A stretch of 64,000 nt of DNA from Gnetum montanum (GCA_015680685.1 MNCI01036287.1:197192-261191); one strand, 5' to 3'; positions 48,353-60,876 are shown, counted from the first letter of the stretch. The notes: generated by a model from the letters alone, not told the origin. Translations and numbers: made by a program.

Positions 48353-49205
48353 TGATGAGTAGTGAGGTACCCCTATGTCCAACCATTCAAATCACAAGTG
48401 CTTATGTGCAATTTGGTCAAATTCCATAAACCTTAAGTTCCTAAGTACACTAGTTCCAAGACATGAAATCTAATCATGACAATCATTGTCTTCCCAACTA
48501 TACTTGTGGAGCTTAGTTTTATGGTTAAGTGTAATTGAGGCACATGATTTTTATTATTTTATATTTTATTTATCTACAATTAACAAGAAGTTGAAACTCA
48601 ATTTATGAACCACTTTAACTAACCTAATTGCTAATTAATAACTAGCTACCCTAACATAAGTATCTGGTCCCACTTTTTATGCACACCCTAAACACATATA
48701 ATGCTACTAGGTTATCAAACATTAACCATTGCTAGGATTACCAAGTTTCATGCACATGCTCAAAGCATTCATACTTATGTGCTTAATTAACTACTATTTA
48801 ATCTAGCTAGCTCCCTTTAGCTTAATTACTTGGCAGTAATAAATGAAATTAAACAAAACATTAAATGAATGAATAAAATATTTAAGTAGCCAAGGTACTA
48901 TAAGGTTTGATCAAAAATTTCATCTTTATTACCACACACATTACCGTGCTCAGGTACAATAGTGCTCAAATAAAGATCCGTACACTTAATGGCTTCTACT
49001 GCAGGCACTTTGGAAAATATTATAACTCTAGAGAAGAGAAACTACAAAAGCTCTACTATGCTATGACAAAAAACTTATGCAAATCATGTGCCTAAGCACT
49101 ATATTTATAAATCAGCACACCCCGAAATATTAGATATCCGACATGGCTTCTTAGGCCTCAATATCATGTTTCTAATATCAAAGATAGGCCAAATATGATT
49201 CATCA
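48353..49205 (-). repeat. 3' LTR of element H
   Basis: 853 bp from TGATGAGTAGTGAGGTACC to TGATTCATCA on the plus strand. The complement of the tract GGGGGTA abuts its right end, so it is a 3' LTR on the minus strand. A TATA box (TATTTATA) lies at 49,102-49,109. It is more diverged from the other LTRs and poorer in GATATC. Confidence 0.8.
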
Positions 49206-50212
49206 TACCCCCATGAATGAATGAAAACTTGTCCTTAGGTGAACAAAGAAAGGAAAAATTCCCTTACAAAATATTCAAAAGGTATGAGAATATTAACTAG
49301 CATGCAAATTGACTCAAATGAAATAGACAGACTCTAAGTGCCCAAGTGTATGGATTTACAATCTTTTACAAAATTGGGTGTTTATGATAATAGAATTAAA
49401 CACCCTAGAAAAAATTGAAATCCAACTCCTCTGGCAACTAAAGAGCAAGGGAGAAGATTCAATGATCATGAAGGATCCTTGTCACATGGTGCTACTACTT
49501 CTTCTATGGTGAAAACAGTCGTGCTTCCAGTTTACACTTCCAACTACAATCAGAACAAAATTATGGATTAGTGTGCAATGTGTAAATTATACCTTTTAGG
49601 TACTTTGTTCCATCAATAGTTACACTTGGCTAGGTTGTGATTATGGTGAATTTATTCCTTTAATAGTGTTAGTAAGAAGACTGAAAAATAGGGTGAAATG
49701 AATAAGCAGTCAATTATTAAGTTCTAAAAAGTTCAAACATGATGAAATGCTTGAAGAGGATTAAAGAATTCACAACAATAAAAGGAGGATTTCACTAAAA
49801 AATGTTGTGAAGATGTGCACAATTAGATGTCATTGATGGGGCATGCAAAAATATTTGATTATGAGAATATCTAAGGATAAAGAACTTAACTAGCCCAACC
49901 AAAAGGTATTAAAGTGGATACATCCTGAAGCAGGTACTTGCCCTTTGTTGTCCCTACATAACCTCAAACTGAGGAGTCCATGGGCCCCATGGTTGATTAA
50001 TGATTATGGAACATTAAGTAGAAAAACTTGAAAGAAACTACCTAAGAATTTCAATGCATCAAAACAAGACATCAAACAAGAACATGAAACCAAAAATGAA
50101 GTGAGGCATGAAAAGCATAGATGGATGACAGAGAGTGTGAAATGAGTTTTTGATTAAGTTCACGTGAAGTTCCTTGTGAATTTTGAGGTTAAATGACCTG
50201 ACAAAATCCATC
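48353..50212 (-). mobile_element. Element H, 3' end (LTR plus 3' noncoding region)
   Basis: The 3' LTR at 48,353-49,205 is followed, in minus sense upstream, by the polypurine tract and about 1 kb of noncoding DNA. At 50,213 the element is interrupted by G with a CTTAG duplication; it resumes at 59,970. Confidence 0.75.
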
Positions 50213-50217
50213 CTTAG
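50213..50217. repeat. Target-site duplication of G, left copy (CTTAG)
   Basis: Identical to 59,965-59,969 immediately outside the G LTR ends. Confidence 0.9.
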
Positions 50218-51021
50218 TAATGAGTGGCTAGGTACCCCTACACTCAACCATACGAATACGAGTGTTACATGCATGATCCAATTGAACTCTATAGACTAAG
50301 TGCCTACACGCCTTATGGAACACCTAAGGTTAATTAGTCATTATCCTCCCAAGCTTACTTGTATTTGTTATGGTTGTATGGTTAAGTAACCTTGAGGCAT
50401 GTGATTTTTATATCTTTTATGTTTTTATCACCTATGCTAAGAGAGGAAAGGGTGAAGAGACTAAGTAACTAACTTTAACTAACTAAGCCTTAATTAACCT
50501 AGCATCAATATCCGTTCCCACTTGCTATTTCACACCCTGAACCTATGCAACACTGCTGGGGTTACCAAACGCTATTCGTTACTAGGATTACCAAGCATAA
50601 CACACATGCTCAAAGCAATCGTACTAGATGCACTTAACTATGAAAGTTGAGGGTTGAGAGAGATTAAGTCCTAAGAAAAAATTTAAACATTTAATAGTAA
50701 TTAAATCTACATTAGCTTAGTCCATGCACTGCAAGGTTTATCCAAAATTTTATCTTTATTTCCGTATACAAATGTGTGCTCATGTACAATATTTGCTCGA
50801 ATAAATATCTGTTCACTTTGGGACTCCTACTGCGGGCACATGGAAATTATTCTATCTCTGGAATGCTAAAACTACAAGAGTTTTGCTATGGTCTAGATCT
50901 AGATGCAAAACAAGGAAGAGCTACCTCTTATTTATAGATTTGGTGGCACGCTGCAATATCACAGCTGATGTGTGATATCACATACATGATATCGTGGACC
51001 ATGTGATATTTCATCCCATCA
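50218..51021 (-). repeat. 3' LTR of element G
   Basis: 804 bp; plus-strand ends TAATGAGTGG (from TGATGAGTGG) and CATCCCATCA. TATTTATA at 50,929-50,936 is the minus-strand TATA box, with GATATC-type palindromes beside it (50,950-51,010). Confidence 0.9.
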
Positions 51022-51035
51022 TACCCCCATGATTG
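51022..51035 (-). promoter_or_regulatory. Polypurine tract of element G
   Basis: The minus strand reads CAATCATGGGGGTA up to the LTR, as in N and E. CTCGAGGACAAG lies just upstream of it in element sense. Confidence 0.8.
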
Positions 51036-52225
51036 AATAAAAACTTGTCCTCGAGTTCCTTACAAAATATTGGGAAGGTATGGGATTATTGACTTGAATG
51101 AAACTAATGGTGAATGGGATGACATGTGAATGGATCATCATTACAAAACATGACAAAACTAGTGTTCACAACAACAAGAGTGAACACTTTATACATTTGA
51201 CATCAGGCCTTATTTGGCAACTGAGAAAGAGAGAGAAAGAGAAGTTTTGTTGCTACCAATGCCAAGATTGCACCTTTTGTTGTCCATCCATAAGGGCGCC
51301 ATCAATCTCATTCCTTGCATGACTACTTATGCACCAATCCATTCCAAGTGTTCCCTCCAGATCCAATTCGTTGTTGTATGATTGCCATCTACACACACAA
51401 CACAGTCTTATATTAGCAAGGGTAAATGAATCACAATGCAGTTGATACCTTGCTTCGGTGAAAGGTCCATTGGCTGAGTTGTGGTATGGCTAATTGTGGA
51501 TTCTGGAGATATTGTATGGGTGACTACCGAAGGTGTAGGGGTTAGGAGAAAATTGAAAAAAATTGGGTCATGACCCCCATGACTAAGAGAGAACCACCAA
51601 TAGCGATAGAATGGAGAAATAAAAGGAATAAGAAAGATTGAGAAAAAGAGACAACTGTAACGTCGATGAAATGGATGTCAAGATGGAAATGAACAAAACA
51701 AGATTAATTGCAAAACTATTTAAGGGAAAGAAATTAACTAATGCACCAAAGAGGAATGCCAGTGGGTCCTCCCCAAAGCAGGTTCATGCCCTTAATGCCC
51801 TAACATTCCCACATTTAAAGAGTTTGTAGGCTCTAGAAATATCATTAGAAACAAAAGTTAAATTCTTAACCACAAGAATTTACCCAAAAAAAAACAATGC
51901 ATCAACCAAAATATACACTAATGATACAATCGGCAATGAGGTAAACAATGAAGAAAGAATGATGGAAAGAAGAGGATGGAATGGAATTTCAAGAACAATG
52001 TGGTGTATAGCCCCTTGTGTATTTAATGATTGATGTGACTTAGTAGATCCCATTCCAGATTCGGCCTCAAACAAACCACATCCAGTGACCTCGCATTAAT
52101 GCATTTGGCCAATCCATCCTCCTGAAGTAACAAGAATGCCTTCTCCAAAGAGCCACCACCATTCCGACGAAATGAAAGATGAGAAGGTAGGAATCAAGAA
52201 GGGCCTTAGTTAGAGGGAACATGTT
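51036..52225 (-). other. 3' noncoding region of element G
   Basis: No credible frame. The segment at 52,035-52,225 is the family's conserved 3' block, aligned with A 1-205 and H 59,970-60,125. Confidence 0.65.
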
Positions 52226-52493
52226 NNNNNNNNNNNNNNNNNNNNNNNNNNNNNNNNNNNNNNNNNNNNNNNNNNNNNNNNNNNNNNNNNNNNNNNNNNN
52301 NNNNNNNNNNNNNNNNNNNNNNNNNNNNNNNNNNNNNNNNNNNNNNNNNNNNNNNNNNNNNNNNNNNNNNNNNNNNNNNNNNNNNNNNNNNNNNNNNNNN
52401 NNNNNNNNNNNNNNNNNNNNNNNNNNNNNNNNNNNNNNNNNNNNNNNNNNNNNNNNNNNNNNNNNNNNNNNNNNNNNNNNNNNNNNNNNNNNN
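52226..52493. other. Assembly gap (268 N)
   Basis: Unknown bases. They hide the part of G that may encode the H-A-stop tail seen in E, H and N. Confidence 0.98.
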
Positions 52494-52769
52494 CATATCT
52501 TAGTATCAACATTATAACTTAAAGGTAAAAACCAAACATTAGCAATCAAGAGAATACAGTTCATACCATCTTTGAAGCACTTATTGCATGACAAACTTAA
52601 CAAAATGAATAAACACACACACTCATACAAATAAAAGAAAAGGTATGATCGATGTTGCAAAAAAAAAAACAAAAAAAGTTAAAGAAATTTGTAAAATAAA
52701 AAGGTGTAAAACAAAAATGTGCAAAACAAAAAAAATGTGTAAAAAAAAAATAAAAACTTAAAAGAACTA

Positions 52770-53990
52770 AGGGCCTCAATTGATTATCATAAGTGGCCAT
52801 CTCCCCCATGATTGAATTGAAAGGGAGAGATCCAAAAAAAAGAGCATGGTTGTCCACTATCAGAGGTGTAATTTGCACTGGTTGTTCTTAGTTCACGGAA
52901 GGGTTTGGTTTGTTGCACATTGACCAGTAATCTCCTATCAGGGCTTTCAGGCTTGTATATTGTCATGGCTCCTGAGGAAAAGGTCGTATGAATAATGTAG
53001 GGTCCTTCCCACAATGTTTGAAATTTCGTGTGTTGTGGTACATGCGTGGGGTTCTAGTAAAGGACCTTGTTGCCTGGTTGGTACTTAACCTTTCGAATTC
53101 TTAACTCATGATGTTGCTTGTTATGTGCCTTGTGCAACGCATTTGATGACAGAGTAACCAATCTATTCTCTTCTAGCACGTTTAAGGTTGCCAATATTTT
53201 TTTTTGTGCTAGGTCGAGGTCAAGGTAGAGGTCACATTCCATGGATAGTGTATGAAGCTCAGTTTGTATTGGGAGCTTTGGAAGTTTTCCGTATGCTAAC
53301 TCATAGGGAGAGTAGCCTGTAGGGAGTTTCCAAGTGGAGTGGTACACCCAAAGAGCATCGTTCAATTTCATGTTCCAATGTCGCCTAAATTTGCTAACTA
53401 TTCTTGTTAATATTCTCGTAATCTCCCAATTAGTGACCTCAACTTGGCCATTAGCTTGGGGATGATAAGGTATGATCAATTTATGTTCAACCCCTAAGAA
53501 TTTCATTAACTTGCGAAAGGTTACACTCATAAAGTGTGTTCCATTATCAAAGATGAGTGCATGCAGCACACCAAACCTGTTTATAATTTTTTATTGTACA
53601 AATTGTGCAGCCGTAGATGATGTGTAGTCTGTTACAGCAGCTGCTTCAGCCCATTTTGTTAAATAGTTAATAGCAATAATGATATAAGCTTTTCCATTGG
53701 ACGTTGGTGTAATGGGCCCCATAAAATATATTCCCCAAATGTCGAAGGGTTCCAAAGGCTGAATCCATTGTTGTGGATCCTCCATTCTAGTAGTCATTCC
53801 ACCATCATGTTGATAGTGCTCACAGGATTGGACAAACTTATGGGCATCCCAAAATAGTGTTGGCCAGTAATATCCTGCAAGCAAGATCTTAATGGCCATT
53901 CATCTCCCTGCATAGTGGCCCCCACAGGGGCCCTCATGAGCATCTTGGAGAACTCTTAATTGATCCTCATTGGGCACACACCATCAAACC
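52770..53990 (-). pseudogene. Integrase of element G
   Basis: From 53,899 downwards: YWPTLFWDAHKFVQSCEHYQ (end of the zinc-binding domain), FDIWGIYFMGPI, where Athila elements normally have W-G-x-D (first catalytic D replaced by Y), FDNGTHF (second catalytic D, about 53,540), and PYHPQANGQVEVTNWEI with the catalytic E. At 52,800-53,014 WEGPYIIHTTFSSGAMTIY is the C-terminal GPY-type region. Two long frames (53,591-53,899 and 53,054-53,569) are separated by a short break. It would insert element DNA into the genome, but the first catalytic residue appears lost. Confidence 0.85.
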
Positions 53991-54620
53991 AAGCCATTAG
54001 GATAGACTTTATAGAGTTTTCCATTGATTTCCATGAAGTACTTGATTTTGTAAAGAAACTGCTGCTTCTTCCTAAAATCCAACCCCTGTGATGTTTGTTG
54101 GGAAAGGAGATAGGTGAGAATGCTACTATACCAATTCGTGCTTATGGGTTGGTTATTCACTACATCGAAAAAGAGGGTTTCATCAAGAAAATGATCAAAT
54201 ATGGCATATTCATCCTCTTTGTTATCCCAGCACAACCGAGATAAGTGATCTGCAACTATGTTCTCGGTGCCTTTTCGATCTACTATTGTTAGATCAAACT
54301 CCTGAAGGATTACCAACCAACATATAATACTAGGGCTAACTGTTGGCTTGTTCATGAGGAACCTAATTGCACTATGATCTGTATGAATGTAAACTTTTTA
54401 GCCTAACACATAGTGCCTAAATTTGTCCAGCATAAACACTACAGCCATTAACTCCTTTTCTGTAGTTGTGTAGTTGAGTTGTGCATCGGCAATACTCTTA
54501 CTCGCACAGTGGATGTAATAAGGGCATTTTTGTTCATCTAACTATGTCAGTACGGCTCCTAGGGCATAATTAGATGTGTCAATCATTATATGGAATGGTT
54601 TGGACCAGTCAGGTGCTTGT
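53984..54620 (-). pseudogene. RNase H of element G
   Basis: Around 54,360-54,500 the translation reads NYTTTEKELMAVV, KFRHYVLG and VYIHTDHSAIRFL, then LVILQEFDLTIVDRKGTENI and ADHLSRL, the standard end of RNase H in Athila-type pol. A linker runs on into the integrase zinc-binding region. There is a stop between the two halves near 54,400. The domain degrades RNA in RNA-DNA hybrids during reverse transcription. Confidence 0.8.
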
Positions 54621-55604
54621 AGAATAGGGGTTTCCACGAGCCTTTGTTTTAGAGTTTGGAATGCTCGTTCACATTCCTTGGTCCATTCGAATGGTGCATC
54701 CTTTTTCGTTAACTCTACTAATGGTTTGGCAATCTTGGAGAAGTTCTCAATGAATCTCCTATAGTAGCCAATATGTCCAAGGAATGATCAAATATCTTTG
54801 ATAGTTTCTAGTTGTCGGGTGATTCCTTGGATGACCTTAACTTTTTCTAGGTCTACCTCTATTTCTAACTGTGAAATCTTATGCCCCAGTACTAAATCCT
54901 CTTGAACCATCAAATGGATTTTTTGCTAGTTGAGCTTTAGGTTGGCTTCAACACATCATTTTAACACTTGCTCTAATTTGTCTAGGGCTTGATCAAAGCT
55001 TCTCCCATATGTGGAGAAGTCACCCATAAAAACTTCTACTCTGTCCCCTAGCTGCTATTGGAATATGCTTAGAACTAAACATTGAAACATGGCAAGAGCA
55101 TTGTACAAGCCAAATGGCATTTTTTTTATATGCAAATGTTCCCCAAGGACTGGTGAATGTTGTTTTGGCTTGGTCTTCTAGCGCGATCCGTATTTGGTTG
55201 TACCCACTGTAACCATCCAGAAAACTGTAGTAGCAATGCCCTGCTATGGTGTCTAAGACTTGGTTAACAAATGGAAATGGGAAGTGATCCTTGAATGTTT
55301 CCATGTTTAGTAGCCTAAAATCTATACACACCCTCCATTTGCCTCCTTTTTTAGGCATGATAACTATAGGACTAACCCATTCGCTATCTGCAACAGAGTA
55401 TATGAACCTAGCCTTAAGAAGTTGCTCTATCTCTTCTTTTACTATTTGTTTCAATTTCGGGTTTAATCTCCTCTGCAGTTGTTTTTGAGGCTTCATGGAG
55501 GGTTCTATGTAAATCCTATGCTGGCATATCCTAGGATCTATTCCAATTAATTCAGGGTATGACCAAGCAAAGGTTGTTGACCATTTATTTGTCACCTTCA
55601 GCAA
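54621..55604 (-). pseudogene. Reverse transcriptase of element G, altered active site
   Basis: A 194-codon open stretch at 55,020-55,604 contains SYPELIGIDPRICQHRIYIE, RRLNPKLKQIVKEEI, WVSPIVIMPKKGGKWRVCID, KDHFPFPFVNQVLDTIAGH and FLDGYSGYNQI. The palm continues with MPFGLYNA in another frame. At 55,019-55,027 the catalytic box reads F-M-G-D where Athila has F-M-D-D, so the first aspartate of the pair is glycine. RRFIENFSK and the connection domain follow. The enzyme copies element RNA into DNA; this copy cannot. Confidence 0.88.
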
Positions 55605-55931
55605 TCTCTATTTTTGCTTGGGAACAAGCTTTGTGTTTATGATTACGGGTTTTCCATTTTCAAGGGTCATGTATTCCAAACTAGTGGGCAATGGTTTTAA
55701 ATCTAGGGGCTCTTGTCTAAATTTGTCAAGAATCTTCAACTTCCCCTAGTTAATGTTTTCAAAGTTAAGGGCTAGAAGTTGGCAATGAACTTGCTCTAGT
55801 GCATCTATGCTTTCAATGTAAGCACTAGTTATCCCCTCAGTTAGTTCCATCCATGTTATCGAGTTGCTCTCTTGATCAGATATCAGCCACTGGGTGTCTT
55901 CCTATTGTGTGGCTACTACATACAAGAACTT

Positions 55932-56654
55932 TTATATATTGATTTCTTGTGCACACCGATTGCATGCAGGTAATGTTAAACTTTGCATAACCCATGATTT
56001 CTGCACACAATGGCACCTTGTGTCACTGTATGTTATGCATGGAACTTTCTTCTTCTCGATCTTTCCAAAAGTATTTTTCATGGATATTTCAAGGGAAAGA
56101 TCACGGATGCCTAGGCGTGCATCTATCGTACTTAGACATGCTCTTCCCATTATTGTTGGGAAGTTCCCCTTGGTGTTAGTTACTTGTATCACTAGGAAAT
56201 CTGCTAGATACGACCACCCACAAACAATGGTAACGATGCCCTCCACTAGTTCCAAGGGGATAGTGATGGACTGGTTAGCCAGCTCAAGTCAAATGTTACT
56301 CTTCCTTAATGGAGGTAGGTTCCAGGCTTTGTACATCTCCTACGATATTAGGTTGACTCCGAAACTTGAGTCCAAAAGAGCTTTATAGGGTTCATTCCCA
56401 GCAACTTGGAGATAAATTAGGGGACTTCCAAGGTTAGAGAATTTCTTGGGAAGGTGGCCCACCTTAATCCAATCCATGACAGTATGAGTTAACATAATCG
56501 TGTGCATTGAACTTGATGTTTGGATTGAAGAAGGTCCCAAAAATTTATTTGGTACGAAGGTGTTTAGATGTTCAACTGCTTGTGAGGGTGAGGGCTTAGT
56601 TGGAGTGTTGGTTCTGAAGAAAGATCGTTTTTGGCATAAGATTGTTAGAACCAA
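55932..56654 (-). pseudogene. Aspartic protease of element G
   Basis: Homologous to the A protease (955-1590). The active-site stretch is ALLDSSFGVNLIS, with D-S-S replacing D-S-G, and the closing motif is FPTIMGRACLSTIDA. The two halves lie in different frames (56,340-56,654 and 55,932-56,255). Upstream it joins the Pro/Thr-rich Gag tail at 56,596-56,871. Confidence 0.8.
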
Positions 56655-58986
56655 CTAAGAATTGGAGATTTGAAGTCCTTGTGATGTTGGGTTGTTGTAA
56701 TTGAGTGGGAGATACTCTTTGCATTGTTGGAGTAGTTGGTGGTGGAGCTACTGGCGTAAGAGTTACGGATGGATTTGGAGGATGGTATACATGTGGAGTG
56801 TCTCTTCCAAGAGAGGGAGTCCTAAAATACTCCCAAACTTGGTAGTGACATTGTGGGGTTGCGTGACCCATAGAGTCACTCAGAGAAATCGACTGTCACA
56901 TGTAATAGCCATATGGATTTGGTTGCCAATAAGGCTATTGTTGCCTAGGCAGTGGCATCCCCCATGACTATGGGTATTGCCACTGCTAGTGTTGCTCCAT
57001 AGGTTGTGGCAAATTTCCACTTGGATAATAGGTTAACGGTTGGTGGAACTGCCTTGGGTTACCTTGGGGATAAGGTAACCTTCAGGGTGCTTGCTGTTTG
57101 TTAAGTCTTGGGTTGAGTGCATACACCCCAGACCCTTGTAGATGTGATATTATCAGGCAACATCCCTTAGGATGGTCATATTGGTAGATCTCACATCCAC
57201 CGTCAATTCACGTATCAGAATCCACAACCTCATTGGCGATAGTTATTTTTCCCTTACCCTTGTTACATGCATGGTCTAAATCTCTCCTCTTTTTCTTATC
57301 ATGGTCACTACTTCACTCCTTAGGCTCCTCTACGATTTTTAAAATGGTTTTGAACCTACTATCTAAGGAGTCCCACATTTGATCTACCTTAGTCGACACG
57401 TCGGTTGTTAGCTTTTGAAGTGGAAAGGTTTTTCTATTCACTAACTCTTCAAGTGATGACTCATCCTCTTCCTCATAGAATCTTACTCCCTTCTTTTGGA
57501 GGGAAGGATCATGGTTATACTCTTCCACACTCTCTTTTCTATAGCTCTCCTTCTTCCTTAGCTACTTTCTCCAACAATCTATGAACTTCATGGGATCTAA
57601 GTTCAGATAATCTCCCTTGGGCATTTGTCCCAAGGGTTCTCCTAGTTTCATGTCTTAGCCCATCTACGAGGTAGCGGAGTTGATTCCATTGTGCATAACC
57701 ATGGCCCCGGCAATGAAGTACCGTGTTTCCATCCTTAGATCTATTTCAACAAGTTGGACACTCTAAAGTACGTTTGATATTTATCATTGAATAGTTGTAG
57801 CATCGTACTCCATCTCCTAATGGTTTTCGGTTCTAAGGACCAGTACCAGCTTTCCACTTCTTTTATGTGCATCCTTGGGAAAAACTTTAATTTTTACCAC
57901 TTGTTTTCAATATTTTGCAAGGCATAGGCATCATGAAATTCCTATAAGTGGTTCTGTGGAATCAGTGTTGTATCCCTCCTCAAACCGTGGGATATTATTC
58001 ATGTCTAGTCTCTTAATCCAACTATCTTTTTGGTGCCTTGTAGGTATTCTAACAACCTTCATAATGTCTAACATACTTTGAGTTACTAGTAAGGGTTCTT
58101 CTTTGCCATTTCTCTCATGGCATCTATGATGCCTATGTGGTTCCCTACTTTCCCTTCTTCCACACCTAGATTCCCTAGAGTGCTCTGATCCTCTCTCTAG
58201 ACTCTCTCGTCAAGGTCTCTCATCTTGCTTACCCTTATCCTCATGGTTGGGCTCTTTGTGACTACGTCCTGATGTGGAAGGAGAGGGTGAGTGATGCGAT
58301 GAAGGGGAAGAGCAAGGAAAACCATTTCCATAATGATATTTTCTACCTTCTCTTTGCTGGCTACGGCCCCGATCGTGATGACAATCAAACTGCCTATTCT
58401 TATCATTTGTTTGTGTTCCCTCATTGAACACTTGGTGTTCATGGGCATCAGAACCAAGGTTGTGTATCATGGAGAGAAGGTTCTGATACACCACCTCCTC
58501 ACTATCATTAGAAAGGGGAACATCATTTTGTGGGAAACCTATTGAGATAGGTTCACCACCCTTAATTTCTCTTATGATAGGCGAAGCATTACGAGGTCTT
58601 TTGCCCTTCAACAATGTGTCATAGCTCTCCTACTGTGAATCCCTTAGACATTGCACCATTGTGGGATGGTAATCCCTTGTGTCATAATCACATGCAACGT
58701 ATTCAATGTATAGTTCCATCATTCCTATCTGTGCAAGAGCACGAAAGAGCATGTTAGGAACTACTCGATCTAGGGGTAATACTATGTTACCTTGCAGGTC
58801 TCTCCAGTGTAGTTGTTCATCCTAATGAAGGATAAAAGTAAAATTAGGTATATACTCATCATCATGAGTATATACCACCCGATACTATTGAGGAACTGGC
58901 AGTTCTTGGCTATGTATGTTGTGTCGCCAACTGTCTCTTGTGTGATCCCTAGGTGGTGAAATGATTTTATGAGAAGAAGAAGACAT
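56655..58986 (-). pseudogene. Gag of element G, degenerate
   Basis: It starts with MSSSSHK at 58,986. A Ser/His/Arg-rich segment (58,210-58,614) is followed by a charged segment. At about 57,720-57,970 the core reads LQEFHDAYALQNIENKW, KLKFFPRMHI, WYWSLEPKTIRRWSTM and YQTYFRVSNL, related to the N Gag core. A charged stretch at 57,313-57,528 and a Gln/Tyr/Pro-rich tail complete it. Stops and frame changes are frequent. Confidence 0.78.
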
Positions 58987-59112
58987 TGTTATCTTGTTGG
59001 TGTGCTATTGACCATTGTTTAAATTTTCTTCTGATTAACCCTAAGGGTTTGTTTAAGCTTCTCAATGATGTGGATGATTTCCTATGTTCTACTAAGTGCA
59101 CAAACAACTTAG

Positions 59113-59130
59113 TCCCTGGCAACAGTGCCA
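59113..59130 (-). promoter_or_regulatory. Primer-binding site of element G (tRNA-Asp type)
   Basis: The minus strand reads TGGCACTGTTGCCAGGGA, one base inside the LTR; it differs from the tRNA-Asp complement by three transitions. Confidence 0.88.
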
Positions 59131-59131
59131 A

Positions 59132-59964
59132 TGATGAGTGGCGAGGTACCCTTACACTCAACCTACGAATACAAGTGTTACACACACGATCCGGTCAAAC
59201 TCCACAAACTAAGTGCCTACACGCCTTATGAAACACCTAGGGTTAATTAGTTATTATCCTCCCAAGCTTACTTGTATTTTTTACAGTTGTATGGTTAAGT
59301 ACGCTTGAGGCATGTGATTTTTATATCTTTTATGTTTTTGTCGCCTATGCTAAGAGAGGAAAGGGTGAAGAGACTAAGTAACTAACTTTAACTAACTAAG
59401 CCTTAATTAACCTAGCATCAGTATCTGTTCCCACTTGTTGTTTCACACCCTGAACCTATGCAATGCTACTAGGGTTACCAAACACTATTCGTTACTGGGA
59501 TTACCAAGCATAATGCACATGCTCGAAGTGGTCGTACTGAATGCACTTAACTATGAAAGTTGAGGGTTGAGAGAGATTAAGTCCTAAGAAAGCATTTAAA
59601 AATTCAATAGTAATTAAATCCTCATTAGCTTAGTCCATGCACTGCAAGGTTTATGCAAAAGTTCATCTTTATTTCCGTACACAAACATGTGCTCAGGTAC
59701 AATATTTGCTTGAATAAAGATCCATTTACTTTGGGACTCCTACTACGGGCACATGGAAATTATTCTATCTATGGAATGTTAAAACTACAAGAGTTTGGCT
59801 ATGATCTAGATCTAGATGTGAAACAAGGAAGAGCTGCCTCTTATTTATAGATTTGGTGATGCATTGCAATATCGCGTACGCGATATCGCAGGGGAAGACG
59901 TGATATCACGTATACGATATCGCATGCGTGATATCGTAGTTCATGGGATATCGCATCCTGTCAC
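59132..59964 (-). repeat. 5' LTR of element G
   Basis: 833 bp; plus-strand ends TGATGAGTGGCGAGG and GCATCCTGTCA. TATTTATA at 59,842-59,849 is the minus-strand TATA box. Beside it, 59,868-59,957 holds about six GATATC-centred palindromes, more than in its 3' LTR. Confidence 0.92.
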
Positions 59965-59969
59965 TTAGT
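59965..59969. repeat. Target-site duplication of G, right copy (CTTAG)
   Basis: Identical to 50,213-50,217. Confidence 0.9.
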
Positions 59970-60129
59970 CTAGACCAAAACCAACCACGTTCAATGACTT
60001 TGTATCGTCACTCTAAGGCTAGTTCGCCCCCTTGAGACACAAGAGTACTCCCATAAAACAACCACTATTCCTTATTTAAGAAGATAAGAGAAGCAAGAAA
60101 TGAGAGAGGGCCTTAGTTAGAGAGGACCT

Positions 60130-60345
60130 TTAGGCATGGGTAACATGTCTTTCTAGTCCCATAACTAGTGCTTGTAGCCTATTGATTTTGTCTAAGTGGT
60201 GTGCTTTGAATTTTGATGGTTTTTTTTTCTTTTGAATGGGAACCACACCATGCAAAGACTTATTCAACTTTCTATTATTAGTTGACATGGAATGATAAGA
60301 AATCCATGAAAACACACATGCACCCAAGTAAGTAGAAAGGAACAA
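60130..60345 (-). pseudogene. Short frame ending in H-A-stop, element H
   Basis: 72 codons, Lys-rich in the middle, ending NRLQALVMGLERHVTHA then TAA at 60,130-60,132. The same ending occurs in E (16,013-16,066) and in weaker form in N. It lies between pol and the 3' noncoding block, where Athila elements may carry an extra frame. I do not recognise its function. Confidence 0.5.
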
Positions 60346-60876
60346 AGAGTACTGAGTCCCCTTAAAGTCACATCCTATTCAAACCTTTGAATCCTTTTCA
60401 AGTCTAGAAACTACCAAGGTCACAAGTTTATTAATGTTTTATTAATGGAAAAGGAACCTCATACTTCCAAAATAAGGAAAACCATAGAGTTTGTGGATGG
60501 GTGGATGTTGTGGACTCACTACCTATTTCATGAAAAAGAAACCATGTCCTACTTATTAGAAACAAAATTCAAAGCTAAAATCCAAACACCAATAATCAAA
60601 TTATTGGATAGCACATGTCCACATCAAACAAATCACACTATACCAATAGGCAATAAGGCATATTATTATTAAAACACAATAAGAAAATCACACCAAAATA
60701 AAGAAAATTACATAGGAAATTGTAAAATATTTAACAAAAAAATACTAATGATGTTGTAAAACAAAAATTGAAGAAAATTAATAACATAAAAACAAAAAGG
60801 TGTAAGATAAAGAAGGTGTAAAACAAAAAGTTGTAACAAGATGTAAAAAAAAAGATGAACAACGAAGGAGCTACTT

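Larger units (their letters stand above)
50218..59964 (-). mobile_element. Element G: complete Athila-like Ty3/Gypsy retrotransposon
   Basis: LTRs of 804 bp (left, 3') and 833 bp (right, 5') flanked by CTTAG. On the minus strand the order is LTR, PBS, gag, protease, RT, RNase H, integrase, 3' noncoding region, polypurine tract, LTR, about 9.75 kb including a 268 base gap of N. The D-F-R-x-L-N...K-D-H-F-P-F-P-F RT pattern and tRNA-Asp PBS fit the Athila branch. Stops, frame changes and an altered RT active site show it is dead. It sits inside element H. Confidence 0.9.

Noticed and set aside
52206-52672. Long apparent frames across 52,206-52,517
   Set aside because: They are artefacts of the run of N.
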